From positions 124,001-188,000 of the forward strand of contig NZ_WIBF01000008.1 of assembly GCF_009496005.1 (NCBI RefSeq): a stretch of DNA of 64,000 nucleotides, in the 5' to 3' direction. How positions within the stretch are numbered: position 1 is the first letter of the stretch; every line of letters begins with the position of its first letter. A program made the translations under genes and the position numbers. The DNA is from Tritonibacter litoralis (lineage in GTDB: Bacteria; Pseudomonadota; Alphaproteobacteria; Rhodobacterales; Rhodobacteraceae). Positions 20,717-29,517 of the stretch are shown here, in pieces. Under the pieces are notes generated by a model. It saw only the letters and a program-made list of their open reading frames with translations, made no database searches and was not told the DNA's origin.

Positions 20717-21127
20717 ATGGCTGACACCATGCAATTTGACCTCGTAAGCCCCGAGCGAAGCCTAGCTTCGCTCCAGGCGAGCGCGGTTGTGATCCCAGGC
20801 GCGGAAGGCGACATGACGGCAATGCCGATGCATGCGCCGACCATCACCACCCTGCGCCCGGGTCTCCTGAAGGTCGAAAGCCCGGAAGGAAACTCGGAAT
20901 ATGTGGTTACCGGCGGTTTTGCTGAAATCGGCGTCGAGGGCCTGTCGGTCTTGGCCGAAAAAGCGGTTCCGACCTCTGAGCTGACACGTGAGCAGTTGGA
21001 TGCCTTTATCGAAGAGGCACGCGCGGCACACAAGGAAGCAGTGGACAACGAACAGCACGACCTCGTCAGCGACGCGGCAAAACTGTTGGCAGATATGGAA
21101 GCCCTGGGCACCCATATCGGTCTCTGA
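20717..21127 (+). CDS. atpC: F1 ATP synthase subunit epsilon
   Basis: 136 aa. The N-terminal ten-stranded beta domain is complete ([34 protein letters not shown]) and the C-terminal helical hairpin is shorter and more acidic than in E. coli, as in many alphaproteobacteria. It is the last gene of the operon; a strong intrinsic terminator follows 34 bp after the stop. Confidence 0.97.
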   Translation: MADTMQFDLVSPERSLASLQASAVVIPGAEGDMTAMPMHAPTITTLRPGLLKVESPEGNSEYVVTGGFAEIGVEGLSVLAEKAVPTSELTREQLDAFIEEARAAHKEAVDNEQHDLVSDAAKLLADMEALGTHIGL

Positions 21128-21161
21128 CCTGCTCAGATCGCATAAAAGAGACAAACGAATC

Positions 21162-21188
21162 GGCCCCCAATTCGGGGGCCTTTTTTTT
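21162..21188 (+). terminator. Rho-independent terminator of the atp operon
   Basis: GGCCCCC (21,162-21,168), AATTC loop, GGGGGCC (21,174-21,180), then eight T residues. A textbook intrinsic terminator. Confidence 0.95.
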
Positions 21189-21498
21189 GTGCATAAAGGT
21201 GAGTTTTCAACTTATCTTTTTTGCAAAAGTTAAATGCTAATATTTTGATATTCATACATTTTACGATCACTTAATTGAGTTGAAAGGTCTTCTTCATACG
21301 ATGCACAGATACCGTTTCAAAATGTGAACCACGGTATTGCGACTGTTTTGCGTGTTGTAGCGCTTGGGAGAAGACGGATTGGGTGGAACCAACAATCCCA
21401 GAAGCTCCGAATGAGCCTGCATCCAGCAGCTGAAAGGCGTGATCGCTCGCGTGTCGGGTGCACGATTATTAAATGGTGAAGTTCAACAGGGGATGTTG
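21189..21498 (+). promoter_or_regulatory. AT-rich region upstream of the chemoreceptor gene
   Basis: 310 bp without a gene. The first half is AT-rich (TTTTTTGCAAAAG, AATATTTTGATATTC) and probably carries the receptor promoter. An in-frame GTG at 21,439 precedes the proposed start but lacks a clear ribosome site. No operator was identified. Confidence 0.35.
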
Positions 21499-23568
21499 AT
21501 GATGACGTTACGGAATTTTGTACTGTTGCTGATTGCGGTACCTACATTCGCCCTTCTTATGATTGGGGGGCTCAAGGCGTTCGGCGATTTCGCTGATCTC
21601 AGAAATGCGAACAAGACATTGCATACGACCGAAGAAGCGCTGCTGATTGCGGACCTTGTGCATTATCTGCAGGTGGAGCGCGGTCTCAGTGTGCGCTACC
21701 TCAAAAAAGAGTCACCTGAATTGAAAGCGGAACTGGACAAAACCCGCGGTAAGGTGGACGAAGATTTCCGTCTGACCCATGAGCTGGCGCAAAATATTTT
21801 GCGCAGCAATATGGAGCTTTCGGTGATGCGCGACCAAGTTGACCGTGGTGCCATTGAAGCGCGCGAGATCAAGCAGGCGTTTTCCAAAGCGATTACAGCT
21901 CTGTTGGATGAATCCGCGGCCGAGCTGCTGCACCAGTCCAACTCGGAACTGGTCAATATCTCTTCCGGCGTTGTTGCGCTGGACCTGGCCAAGGAAGCGG
22001 CGGGCAAACAGCGGGCTGCGGGTGTTGCTGTCTTCACGGAAGGTGGCGGCGATCTGAAGGATTACCATGATTTTGTTGCCTATGGTGCAGCTGAATTTGA
22101 ACAATTGCACCGCGCCCAAGCCGTATTGAGTGAGTATCTGCCGGGGCTGGACCTTGAGGCACGCGCTGTTGAAATCGGCCTGAAGGACGTGATCTATCGT
22201 GTGGACACCGAAGGCCCGGCCCTTGACCGCCCATATATGTCTGCGGAGGAATGGTTTGCCCTGTCGACCGAATGGGTCAATTACCTGCACGATGTCGAAG
22301 TGGACATGGCAGATATCCTGATCACCAAGGCGACCAAGGCCAAGAAAGCTGCGTTGACCGGTCTGATTTTTGACAGCGTCTTGATCTTCCTCTCAGCCTT
22401 CGCTTGTTTGGGCCTTGGTTTCAAACTGTTGCGGACGTTCAATACGCAGATGGACACCGTGCAAGGAGATCTGGATCGCCTGGCGCGCAAGGAATTTGAT
22501 TTCCGCCCGGCCTATGTGGATGCGCAAACCGAAATGGGTCAGCTTAGCCGGTCCATGGACACCACGCGCGTCGCGCTGAAGGAGGCCGAAGAAATTCTGG
22601 TCGCCAAAGAGCGGGATCGCAAATTGGTGATTTCCGAACTGGATACGCAATTGGGGCGCATGTCTAATCGGGATCTGAACTGTATCATTACGTCGGATTT
22701 CCCGACCGAATACGCCGCCCTGCGGGACAGCTTCAATTCGACTGTTCGCACTTTGGCAAGCTCGCTCCAGCAGGTTGTCCAGGCATCAACCAGCATTCAA
22801 AGCGGAGCAACCGAAGTCAGCCAGGCGGCAGATGATCTGTCGCATCGCACCGAAAGCCAGGCCGCAACGTTGGAAGAAACCGCCGCTGCCCTGGAACAGC
22901 TCAGCGTTTCGGTTGCCTCTTCGGCCGAAGGTGCACGCCGGGTGGAAGGGATCATGGTTGACGCACGCCAAGAAGCTGAAAACAGCGGCGTGGTTGTCCA
23001 GGATGCCGTCACAGCCATGCATGAGATCGAGCAATCCTCGGACCAGATCGTCAAGATCATTGGCGTGATTGATGACATCACCTTCCAGACCAACCTTTTG
23101 GCGTTGAACGCGGGCGTTGAAGCCGCGCGTGCCGGAGAGGCAGGCCGTGGCTTTGCGGTGGTGGCTTCTGAGGTTCGGGCCTTGGCGCTGCGCTCTGCGG
23201 AGGCCGCAACCGAGATCAAAGAGCTGATCGGTGAAAGTTCCAACCAGGTTCGCCAAGGTGTGGATCTTGTGGGACGGGCGGGCGAAGCGCTCAACAATAT
23301 TGTGGGTCAGGTCAACCATATCTCTGAACTGGTCACAGATATTGCAACCGGTGCGTCTGAGCAGTCCACAGGTCTGAATGAAATCAACGTCGGCGTGACC
23401 CAGCTGGATCAGGTGACCCAGCAAAACGCGGCCATGGTGGAAGAGACAACCGCAGCGGGGCATTTGCTGGCCTCTGACGCATCTGGCCTGTCCGAGATGG
23501 TGCAAGGGTTCAAACTGCCCAGCGACGCCACTGTTGGCCAGAGTGGTCTGGCGCAACAGGCGGCCTAG
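21499..23568 (+). CDS. Methyl-accepting chemotaxis protein with NIT sensor domain
   Basis: About 689 aa. ATGs at 21,493, 21,499 and 21,502 are all in frame; CAGGGG at 21,487 best fits 21,499 or 21,502. First membrane helix FVLLLIAVPTFALLMIGGL, then a periplasmic nitrate/nitrite-sensing (NIT) domain marked by VHYLQVERGLSVRYL, second helix SVLIFLSAFACLGLGF, HAMP, and the MCP signalling domain with its conserved hairpin tip (TFQTNLLALNAGVEAARAGEAGRGFAVVASEVR). NIT domains bind small anions in known cases; the ligand here is inference. No other che gene is adjacent. Confidence 0.93.
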   Translation: MMTLRNFVLLLIAVPTFALLMIGGLKAFGDFADLRNANKTLHTTEEALLIADLVHYLQVERGLSVRYLKKESPELKAELDKTRGKVDEDFRLTHELAQNILRSNMELSVMRDQVDRGAIEAREIKQAFSKAITALLDESAAELLHQSNSELVNISSGVVALDLAKEAAGKQRAAGVAVFTEGGGDLKDYHDFVAYGAAEFEQLHRAQAVLSEYLPGLDLEARAVEIGLKDVIYRVDTEGPALDRPYMSAEEWFALSTEWVNYLHDVEVDMADILITKATKAKKAALTGLIFDSVLIFLSAFACLGLGFKLLRTFNTQMDTVQGDLDRLARKEFDFRPAYVDAQTEMGQLSRSMDTTRVALKEAEEILVAKERDRKLVISELDTQLGRMSNRDLNCIITSDFPTEYAALRDSFNSTVRTLASSLQQVVQASTSIQSGATEVSQAADDLSHRTESQAATLEETAAALEQLSVSVASSAEGARRVEGIMVDARQEAENSGVVVQDAVTAMHEIEQSSDQIVKIIGVIDDITFQTNLLALNAGVEAARAGEAGRGFAVVASEVRALALRSAEAATEIKELIGESSNQVRQGVDLVGRAGEALNNIVGQVNHISELVTDIATGASEQSTGLNEINVGVTQLDQVTQQNAAMVEETTAAGHLLASDASGLSEMVQGFKLPSDATVGQSGLAQQAA

Positions 23569-23594
23569 AGCTGCTGTTACAATGACAATTGCCT

Positions 23595-23614
23595 GCGCCT
23601 TTTGATGAAGGCGC
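23595..23614 (+). terminator. Hairpin downstream of the chemoreceptor gene
   Basis: GCGCCTT (23,595-23,601) and AAGGCGC (23,608-23,614) form a 7-bp stem 26 bp after the stop; a short TTTTCC run follows. Probable weak intrinsic terminator. Confidence 0.55.
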
Positions 23615-23748
23615 GGGTCGTTTTCCTGTTTGCTGGGCAGGGGGATTGCCGCTGGATGTGGAAAACCTCCGACGCTCTGCCTTGCCGCGCGTCGGCGCAT
23701 GGGCTATTCCGCCGGTCGTAACATAACGACACCTGCGAGGAGGCCACT

Positions 23749-25239
23749 ATGGCCAAGACCAAGAAACAGCCCCGCCCCAAGGCGCAGACGCCCAAAGGGT
23801 TCCGTGACTATTTTGGTGAAGAGGTGACCCAACGCACAGAGATGCTGCGGGCCATTGCGGGTGTCTACCATCATTACGGGTTTGACGCGCTCGAAAGCTC
23901 TGCTGTGGAAACAGTGGAAGCTTTGGGCAAGTTTCTGCCGGATGTGGATCGTCCCAATGCAGGCGTCTTTGCCTGGCAGGAAGCGGAGGAGGGCGACAAG
24001 GGCGACTGGATGGCCCTGCGGTATGACCTCACCGCTCCGTTGGCGCGCGTTTATGCTCAGTTTCGCAATGATTTGCCGTCGCCCTATCGTCGCTATGCAA
24101 TGGGGCCGGTCTGGCGCAACGAAAAGCCGGGACCGGGACGGTATCGCCAGTTCTATCAGTGTGATGCGGACACGGTTGGTACCGCGTCCATGGCGGCGGA
24201 TGCAGAGATCTGCATGATGCTGTCGGACACCCTGGAAACCGTTGGCATTCCACGCGGCGATTATCTGGTGCGCGTGAACAACCGCAAGGTTCTGAATGGC
24301 GTGTTGGAGGCCATGGGCCTGGCCGAGGACGACCCCAAGCGTGATGATGTTCTGCGCACCATCGACAAATTCGACAAGGTGGGCGAGGCCGGCGTGCGCG
24401 AACTGCTGACCAAAGGGCGGCTGGACGCCTCGGGTGCCTTTATCGACGGTGTTGGTCTGGGCGAAGCGCAGGCTGATCCTGTGATTGCGTTCCTGACGTC
24501 CAAGGCGGACGACGTGGCAGGCACCATGGCAAACCTGCGCAACGCGGTGGGCGACAGCAAGGTTGGCCAAGATGGTATTGCGGAACTGGAACAGATCGGC
24601 GAACTGTTGGCCGCCTCGCAATATGGCGCGGACCGCGTGTTGATTGACCCCTCCATTGTGCGCGGGCTTGGCTATTACACGGGGCCCGTGTTTGAGGCTG
24701 AACTGACCTTTGAAATCCTGGATGAAAAAGGTCGCAAACGTCAGTTTGGCTCTGTCTCGGGCGGGGGCCGCTATGACGGCTTGGTCAAACGCTTCACCGG
24801 ACAGGAAGTGCCTGCGGTGGGGGTCTCAATTGGCGTCGATCGTCTGCTGGCCGCGCTGCGCGAAAAGGGACGTCTGGCCGCGACGCCAACCGGCCCGGTT
24901 GTGGTGACCGTCATGGATCGTGACCGGATGGCCGATTACCAGGCCATGGTGGCCGAGCTGCGCAAAGCAGGCATTCGGGCCGAAGTTTATCTGGGCAATC
25001 CCAAGAACTTTGGCAACCAGCTGAAATATGCGGACAAACGCAACTCTCCCATTGCTGTAATCGAAGGCGGCGATGAAAAAGCGCAAGGCATCATTCAGAT
25101 CAAAGATCTGATCCTAGGGGCCAAGATCGCCGAGAACGCCACGTTGGAAGAGTGGAAAGAACGCCCCAGCCAATTCACAGTCGCGCGCGGGGAACTGGTG
25201 GCCAAGGTGCGTGAAATCTTAGAGAGTCAGGAACAGTAA
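23749..25239 (+). CDS. hisS: Histidyl-tRNA synthetase
   Basis: 496 aa class II synthetase. Motif 2 region [23 protein letters not shown], histidine-specific loops [11 protein letters not shown] and [10 protein letters not shown], and motif 3 [16 protein letters not shown] with [10 protein letters not shown] are present. The longer length than E. coli HisRS (424) matches the alphaproteobacterial form, with an N-terminal extension ([20 protein letters not shown]). The GGAGG at 23,740 sets the start. Two bp separate it from hisZ, so charging and synthesis genes for histidine are co-transcribed. Confidence 0.97.
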   Translation: MAKTKKQPRPKAQTPKGFRDYFGEEVTQRTEMLRAIAGVYHHYGFDALESSAVETVEALGKFLPDVDRPNAGVFAWQEAEEGDKGDWMALRYDLTAPLARVYAQFRNDLPSPYRRYAMGPVWRNEKPGPGRYRQFYQCDADTVGTASMAADAEICMMLSDTLETVGIPRGDYLVRVNNRKVLNGVLEAMGLAEDDPKRDDVLRTIDKFDKVGEAGVRELLTKGRLDASGAFIDGVGLGEAQADPVIAFLTSKADDVAGTMANLRNAVGDSKVGQDGIAELEQIGELLAASQYGADRVLIDPSIVRGLGYYTGPVFEAELTFEILDEKGRKRQFGSVSGGGRYDGLVKRFTGQEVPAVGVSIGVDRLLAALREKGRLAATPTGPVVVTVMDRDRMADYQAMVAELRKAGIRAEVYLGNPKNFGNQLKYADKRNSPIAVIEGGDEKAQGIIQIKDLILGAKIAENATLEEWKERPSQFTVARGELVAKVREILESQEQ

Positions 25240-25241
25240 CA

Positions 25242-26330
25242 ATGGCCAATACGTCTGACATTCAAGCCCGCGCCCAGCGGTTGCGGATGAATTTCGAGGC
25301 AGCAGGCGCCAAACTGGTTGAACCGCCGATCCTGCAATCGGCGGAAACACTGCTTGACCTTTATGGCGAAGATATCCGGGCCCGCGCCTATGTGACCTCG
25401 GATGCGCTGCGTGGTGAACAGATGCTGCGTCCGGACTTTACCGTCCCCGTGGTCGAGCGGCACATGCGCCAAAGCGCTGAGCCTGCGCGCTACACCTATG
25501 CGGGCGAGGTGTTTCGCCGTCAGGAACATGACCCTGATCGCGCCAATGAATATGTGCAGGTGGGATATGAGGTGTTTGACCGCGCCAATCCTGCCGCTGC
25601 GGATGCCGAAGTTTTTGCATTGATTTCGATGCAGCTGCGTGATCTTCCGGTGCGTCCAGCTTGTGGCGACATCGGTATCTTGACGGCTGCGGTTCAGGGT
25701 TTGAACACCTCTGATCTACGCAAATCCGCCCTGATGCGCCACATCTGGCGACCCCGCCGATTCAAATCGCTGCTGGATCGGTTCGCCGGACGTACGACGG
25801 TCAGCGAACACCGCGAAAAACTCCTCAGCACCGAAGGGGCCGTGTCAGCCTCGGCACCCGAAATTGGCAAACGCCGCGCCGCTGATATCGACGCCCGGAT
25901 GGAGGCTTTGCGAGCCGATGCAAAAGTGGCTCCGATCTCGGAGAATGAGATCTCGGCACTGGAAACGCTGCTTGCGGTGCGTGAGACGATCCCTTTTGCG
26001 GTGGAGCAACTGCGGGATGTTGCCGTTGATCTGCCAACCATTTCACATGCGCTTGACCGGCTGGATGCACGGGTTGTTGCGATGCGCGCGCGCGGCATTG
26101 ACGTGGATAACCTGGAATTCGAAGCGTCTTATGGGCGCACCTCGATGGAATACTACGATGGGTTTGTCTTTGGCTTTTATGCCAACAACCGTCCCGATCT
26201 GCCAGCAATCGCAACCGGCGGTCGCTATGATGCATTGACGCGGTATCTGGGCAACGGCCGTGAAATTCCAGCCGTCGGTGCGGTTCTGCGTCCCGATCTG
26301 ATGCTGCAGCTCGAGGAGGGTGCACAATGA
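25242..26330 (+). CDS. hisZ: ATP phosphoribosyltransferase regulatory subunit
   Basis: 362 aa, a HisRS-like paralogue lacking tRNA charging. Seen: MNFEAAGAKLVEPPILQSAE, LRPDFTVPVVERHM, YAGEVFRRQ and the degenerate motif-3-like AIATGGRYDALTRYLG. HisZ pairs with the short form of HisG, and the short hisG overlaps its stop by ATGA, so the two subunits are coupled. Confidence 0.95.
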   Translation: MANTSDIQARAQRLRMNFEAAGAKLVEPPILQSAETLLDLYGEDIRARAYVTSDALRGEQMLRPDFTVPVVERHMRQSAEPARYTYAGEVFRRQEHDPDRANEYVQVGYEVFDRANPAAADAEVFALISMQLRDLPVRPACGDIGILTAAVQGLNTSDLRKSALMRHIWRPRRFKSLLDRFAGRTTVSEHREKLLSTEGAVSASAPEIGKRRAADIDARMEALRADAKVAPISENEISALETLLAVRETIPFAVEQLRDVAVDLPTISHALDRLDARVVAMRARGIDVDNLEFEASYGRTSMEYYDGFVFGFYANNRPDLPAIATGGRYDALTRYLGNGREIPAVGAVLRPDLMLQLEEGAQ

Positions 26331-27019
26331 GCCTGAAACTGGGTGTGCCCTCTAAAGGGCGTCTGATGGACAAGACGTTTGACTGGTTTGCCAAACGCGG
26401 GCTGACACTTTCACGTACAGGGTCCGAGCGGGAATACGCAGGCCGCGTAGACGGTATTGACGGGGTTGAACTGGTGCTGTTGTCCGCCAGCGAAGTGCCG
26501 CGCGAATTGGCAGCAGGCCGTATCCACCTTGGGGTGACCGGTACGGATTTGTTGTTGGAGAAACTGCCACGTTGGGAGCAACAGGTCGAAGAGGTCGCGC
26601 CGCTGGGGTTTGGCTTTGCCGATCTGATCCTTGCGGTCCCGCAGTTCTGGATCGATGTGGATGGGCTGGATGACTTGGATGCCGTTGCAGCCCGGTTTCG
26701 CGTCGATCACGGCCACCGCCTGCGCATCGCAACCAAATACCACCGTCTGGTGCGCGAGTTTCTGGGCGATGCCGGTGTTGCCGATTACCAGCTTGTCGAC
26801 AGCCAAGGGGCAACCGAAGGCACCGTCAAAAACGAAACGGCTGAGATGATAGCAGACATTACCTCCACCGGTGAAACTCTGCGCGCCAATCACCTCAAAA
26901 TCCTCTCGGATGGCCTGGTGCTCAAATCACAAGCCACCCTGTGGCGCAGCCGCACGGCCAAATACGAGGCCGAGGATAAGGCGACGCTGAACCAACTTCG
27001 GGATCTGTTGGACAGCTAA
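26327..27019 (+). CDS. hisG: ATP phosphoribosyltransferase, short form
   Basis: 230 aa, the short HisG_S form without the C-terminal allosteric domain, consistent with adjacent hisZ. Typical stretches: LGVPSKGRLMDKTFDWFAKRGL, VTGTDLLLEK, RIATKYHRLVREFL and the phosphoribosyl-binding SQGATEGTVKNETAEMIADITSTG (last segment ~166-190). First committed step of histidine synthesis. Confidence 0.96.
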   Translation: MSLKLGVPSKGRLMDKTFDWFAKRGLTLSRTGSEREYAGRVDGIDGVELVLLSASEVPRELAAGRIHLGVTGTDLLLEKLPRWEQQVEEVAPLGFGFADLILAVPQFWIDVDGLDDLDAVAARFRVDHGHRLRIATKYHRLVREFLGDAGVADYQLVDSQGATEGTVKNETAEMIADITSTGETLRANHLKILSDGLVLKSQATLWRSRTAKYEAEDKATLNQLRDLLDS

Positions 27020-27040
27020 GCCCGCCATCGAACGCGACCG

Positions 27041-27096
27041 CCCGCGCGCTTTACGCGCGGGCCATGCCCAACGCGAGGACGGGCATTTTAATGCCC
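27041..27096 (+). terminator. Tandem hairpins after hisG
   Basis: CCCGCGCG/CGCGCGGG (27,041-27,048 and 27,054-27,061) and GGGCAT/ATGCCC (27,081-27,086 and 27,091-27,096, TTTA loop). They lie 22 and 62 bp after the hisG stop. No T tract, so termination may be factor-assisted. Confidence 0.5.
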
Positions 27097-27202
27097 GATC
27101 TCGGGGCGGGAGCCCTGGCCTTGATGTTTCTCTGCCCGATGCCTCTTGCCTTTGACAGGCGGCTCTGCCTCAGTAGCCACGACCAAGACCGTGAGAGGCC
27201 CC

Positions 27203-28306
27203 ATGACTGACACGCCCAAACCCTTCGCCCCCGGAGCCTTTTTGCATCTGCGCGCAAACCAGTTGGCAAAAGGTGCCCCCATCGCCCCGCCCATCACCAC
27301 GGCCTCGATGTTTCACCTGCCCGGGCAGCCCGATGGCTCTGATTTCTATGGACGGGCCACCAATCCCACCTGGAATGACGTTGAAAAACAGCTCACCGTG
27401 CTCGAACAGGCGCCGACGCGCCTTTTCCCATCGGGCATGGCGGCAATTTCAGCAGCACTTTTTGCCACCTGCCGCAGCAAGACCCGGCTGTTGCTGCCAT
27501 CTGATGGCTATTACACCACGCGGCTGCTGGCGGATCGGTTTCTGGCACAGCTCGGCGTCACGGTGGTGGAGCGCCCAACGGCGGCCTTTGAGGATGGCGG
27601 CTTTGACGGGTTTGATGTGGTTTTCCTTGAAAGCCCCTCCAATCCGGGGCTGGATATGATGGATATTGCGGCAACGGCTCAGGCCGTGCGGGCGGCGGGC
27701 GGCATCACCATCGCCGACAACACCACGCTGACACCGCTGGGGCAGCGTCCATTGGATTTGGGCGTCGATATCGTGGTCTCTTCTGACACCAAGGCGATGG
27801 GCGGGCATTCGGACCTGCTGCTGGGCCATGTGTCCAGCCGCAATGATGATGTGATGGAGGCCATAACGGACTGGCGGCTTTACTCTGGTGCCATTCCAGG
27901 TCCACACGCCGCCTGGCTGTTGCATCGAGGGTTAGAGACGTTGGAGGTGCGTTTTGACCGCATGTGCCACAACGCGGAAGCCCTTGCCGCGCGGCTGGCC
28001 GAACATCCCAGCGTCCAAACCCTTCGTTTCCCAGGTCTGCCGCAGGATCCGGCCCATAATCTGGCGCGCGCGCAATGCAGCCGGTTTGGCTTCCTGATCA
28101 GCTTTACGCTGGCAGATGAGGCCACAGCAGAGGCCTTCATCAATGACTGCCCTCTGATCCGCCCGGCAACCTCGTTTGGCGGTGTGCATTCTTCGGCTGA
28201 ACGGCGTGCACGTTGGGGCGATGCGGTGGATCCGGGCTTTGTGCGCTTGTCGGTTGGGATTGAACCGGCGGAGGAGTTATGGGCAGCGATTGAAGCCGCG
28301 CTCTAA
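27203..28306 (+). CDS. PLP-dependent Cys/Met metabolism enzyme (cystathionine beta-lyase-like)
   Basis: 367 aa from the ATG at 27,203, with GAGAGG just upstream; a longer in-frame ORF is not needed. Landmarks of the gamma-subfamily of PLP enzymes: YGRATNPTWNDVEKQL, FPSGMAAISAALF, ESPSNPGLDMMDI, and VVSSDTKAMGGHSDLLLG, where the Lys of DTKAMGGHSD is the PLP lysine. The C-terminal FGGVHSSAERRARWGDAVDPGFVRLSVGIE fits MetC/CGS proteins. Beta-lyase is the best guess; gamma-synthase or -lyase cannot be excluded. Its stop overlaps the convergent DUF3291 gene by 4 bp. Confidence 0.88.
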   Translation: MTDTPKPFAPGAFLHLRANQLAKGAPIAPPITTASMFHLPGQPDGSDFYGRATNPTWNDVEKQLTVLEQAPTRLFPSGMAAISAALFATCRSKTRLLLPSDGYYTTRLLADRFLAQLGVTVVERPTAAFEDGGFDGFDVVFLESPSNPGLDMMDIAATAQAVRAAGGITIADNTTLTPLGQRPLDLGVDIVVSSDTKAMGGHSDLLLGHVSSRNDDVMEAITDWRLYSGAIPGPHAAWLLHRGLETLEVRFDRMCHNAEALAARLAEHPSVQTLRFPGLPQDPAHNLARAQCSRFGFLISFTLADEATAEAFINDCPLIRPATSFGGVHSSAERRARWGDAVDPGFVRLSVGIEPAEELWAAIEAAL

Positions 28307-28830
28307 GGGGCAGGGCGCTTCATCGCTTTGATCCGGGCCGGGTCCGGGCGCAGCACTGCGCCGTTTCGGTCAAATGCCGTTTGAAATGAGAATGCCGCGG
28401 GGCTTGGGCCTGCCTCGTGTAGCTGCATGTAACGGGTGACGCCCTCACTCCAGGTGGGATTGTCTGCAGCCCCCGTATGCCACCACATCACCAGCGGCGG
28501 CCACGCGCCAGATTGGAACCAGTCGCCGCCACGGTCCAATGCCACCTTGTGCAGCCCACCATAGGTAAAGGCGAGGATGCTCTCCAAATCCTCCCACAAT
28601 GATAGGGTGGCGGGTGACCACCCATCGCCCTTTTCTGTGTAGAAGGGCGGGTATACTTCATCGCCCCAGGGCGCGGGGCCCGGATCCGAGGCATAGCCAG
28701 AGCGCGCGATCAGACCGGGGGCCTGATCCACCTCGTCAAACACGCGGTCATTCAGCGCATAAAACCCGTCATTGGCAGGATCATCTGCGGGTTTGCGAAA
28801 CAGACCAAACGTGTAAAGGGCAAGGGGCAT
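28303..28830 (-). CDS. DUF3291 domain-containing protein
   Basis: 175 aa. N-terminal ALYTFGLFRKPADDPANDGF, central LSLWEDLESILAFTYGGLHKVAL, and C-terminal PPLVMWWHTGAADNPTW...GPSPAAFSFQTAF are the conserved blocks of DUF3291, which resembles the ferredoxin-like dimeric alpha-beta barrel (monooxygenase/heme-binding) fold. No substrate is known. No membrane segment. It lies between a convergent PLP enzyme gene and the DUF1489 gene on the same strand, 69 bp apart. Confidence 0.85.
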   Translation of the reverse strand: MPLALYTFGLFRKPADDPANDGFYALNDRVFDEVDQAPGLIARSGYASDPGPAPWGDEVYPPFYTEKGDGWSPATLSLWEDLESILAFTYGGLHKVALDRGGDWFQSGAWPPLVMWWHTGAADNPTWSEGVTRYMQLHEAGPSPAAFSFQTAFDRNGAVLRPDPARIKAMKRPAP

Positions 28831-28899
28831 GGGCGTGACCTCTCAGCGCGCGGGGTGAAACAGCCTTACCATTGATCTGTCAAATCGCGCGCCGCTTTG

Positions 28900-29331
28900 T
28901 CAGATCACACCAATTTCCGCGAGCGCCTGTGACAGTTCTGCTGGCAAAGGCTCTTCTTGTTTGCGAGTGCCTGACAGATCCGCCGGGCTGTCTTCGACCT
29001 TCAGATAGCGCCACCCCTGAAAGGGACGTTTCAGCGCGGTTTGGGTCATGTGGATCTCCGGCTCCAAGACGATGGCACAGCGCCGCACACCGTCCTCGCC
29101 AATGACTTCCTCCATCCGTAGGATGCGCTGGCGACATTGGATCTGGCCTTTGATCACCCAAAAAATAGATCCGCCATTCAGGATTTCAGTCTCGCGCTTG
29201 GGCCACATGCGGGTCACGTGGCGCGGCAGCCCATCCGGCCAACGCGCCGCATATTCCGCCTGCCAGGCCGCCAAAGTTTCCACGCTTTCCGTGCCAACCG
29301 AAAGTTTCACCAGATTGACTGTCTTATCCAC
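28900..29331 (-). CDS. DUF1489 family protein
   Basis: 143 aa if it starts at the GTG at 29,331, which has GGGGAAG upstream; an in-frame ATG at 29,355 would add 8 residues. Conserved DUF1489 blocks are VNLVKLSVGTESVETLAAWQ, HVTRMWPKRETEILNGGSIFWVIKG, CRQRILRMEEV and FQGWRYLKVEDSPADL. The family is nearly confined to Alphaproteobacteria; some members are described as restriction-nuclease-fold-like but function is unassigned. Divergent from nrdJ. Confidence 0.88.
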   Translation of the reverse strand: MDKTVNLVKLSVGTESVETLAAWQAEYAARWPDGLPRHVTRMWPKRETEILNGGSIFWVIKGQIQCRQRILRMEEVIGEDGVRRCAIVLEPEIHMTQTALKRPFQGWRYLKVEDSPADLSGTRKQEEPLPAELSQALAEIGVI

Positions 29332-29517
29332 AGCTTCCCCACAGAGTCGTCCCAAGAAATTGCGGTATATTGTAGGTCACGGTTTGGCGGGGGCAAGGTC
29401 TTGTGGTATGCTCGTCAGTAAATTGCTGCTGAGTGGCTTTTTTCGCATTGTGATTTTCACGAGCCCTGTAGTATCGATCCCGTCTCTTCCAGGCACCCGA
29501 TTCATAGGAACCACTGA

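Noticed and set aside
29356-29517. Cobalamin riboswitch before nrdJ
   Set aside because: Considered because the enzyme needs B12, but the leader is short (162 bp) and has no recognisable B12-box core (GCCACTG).
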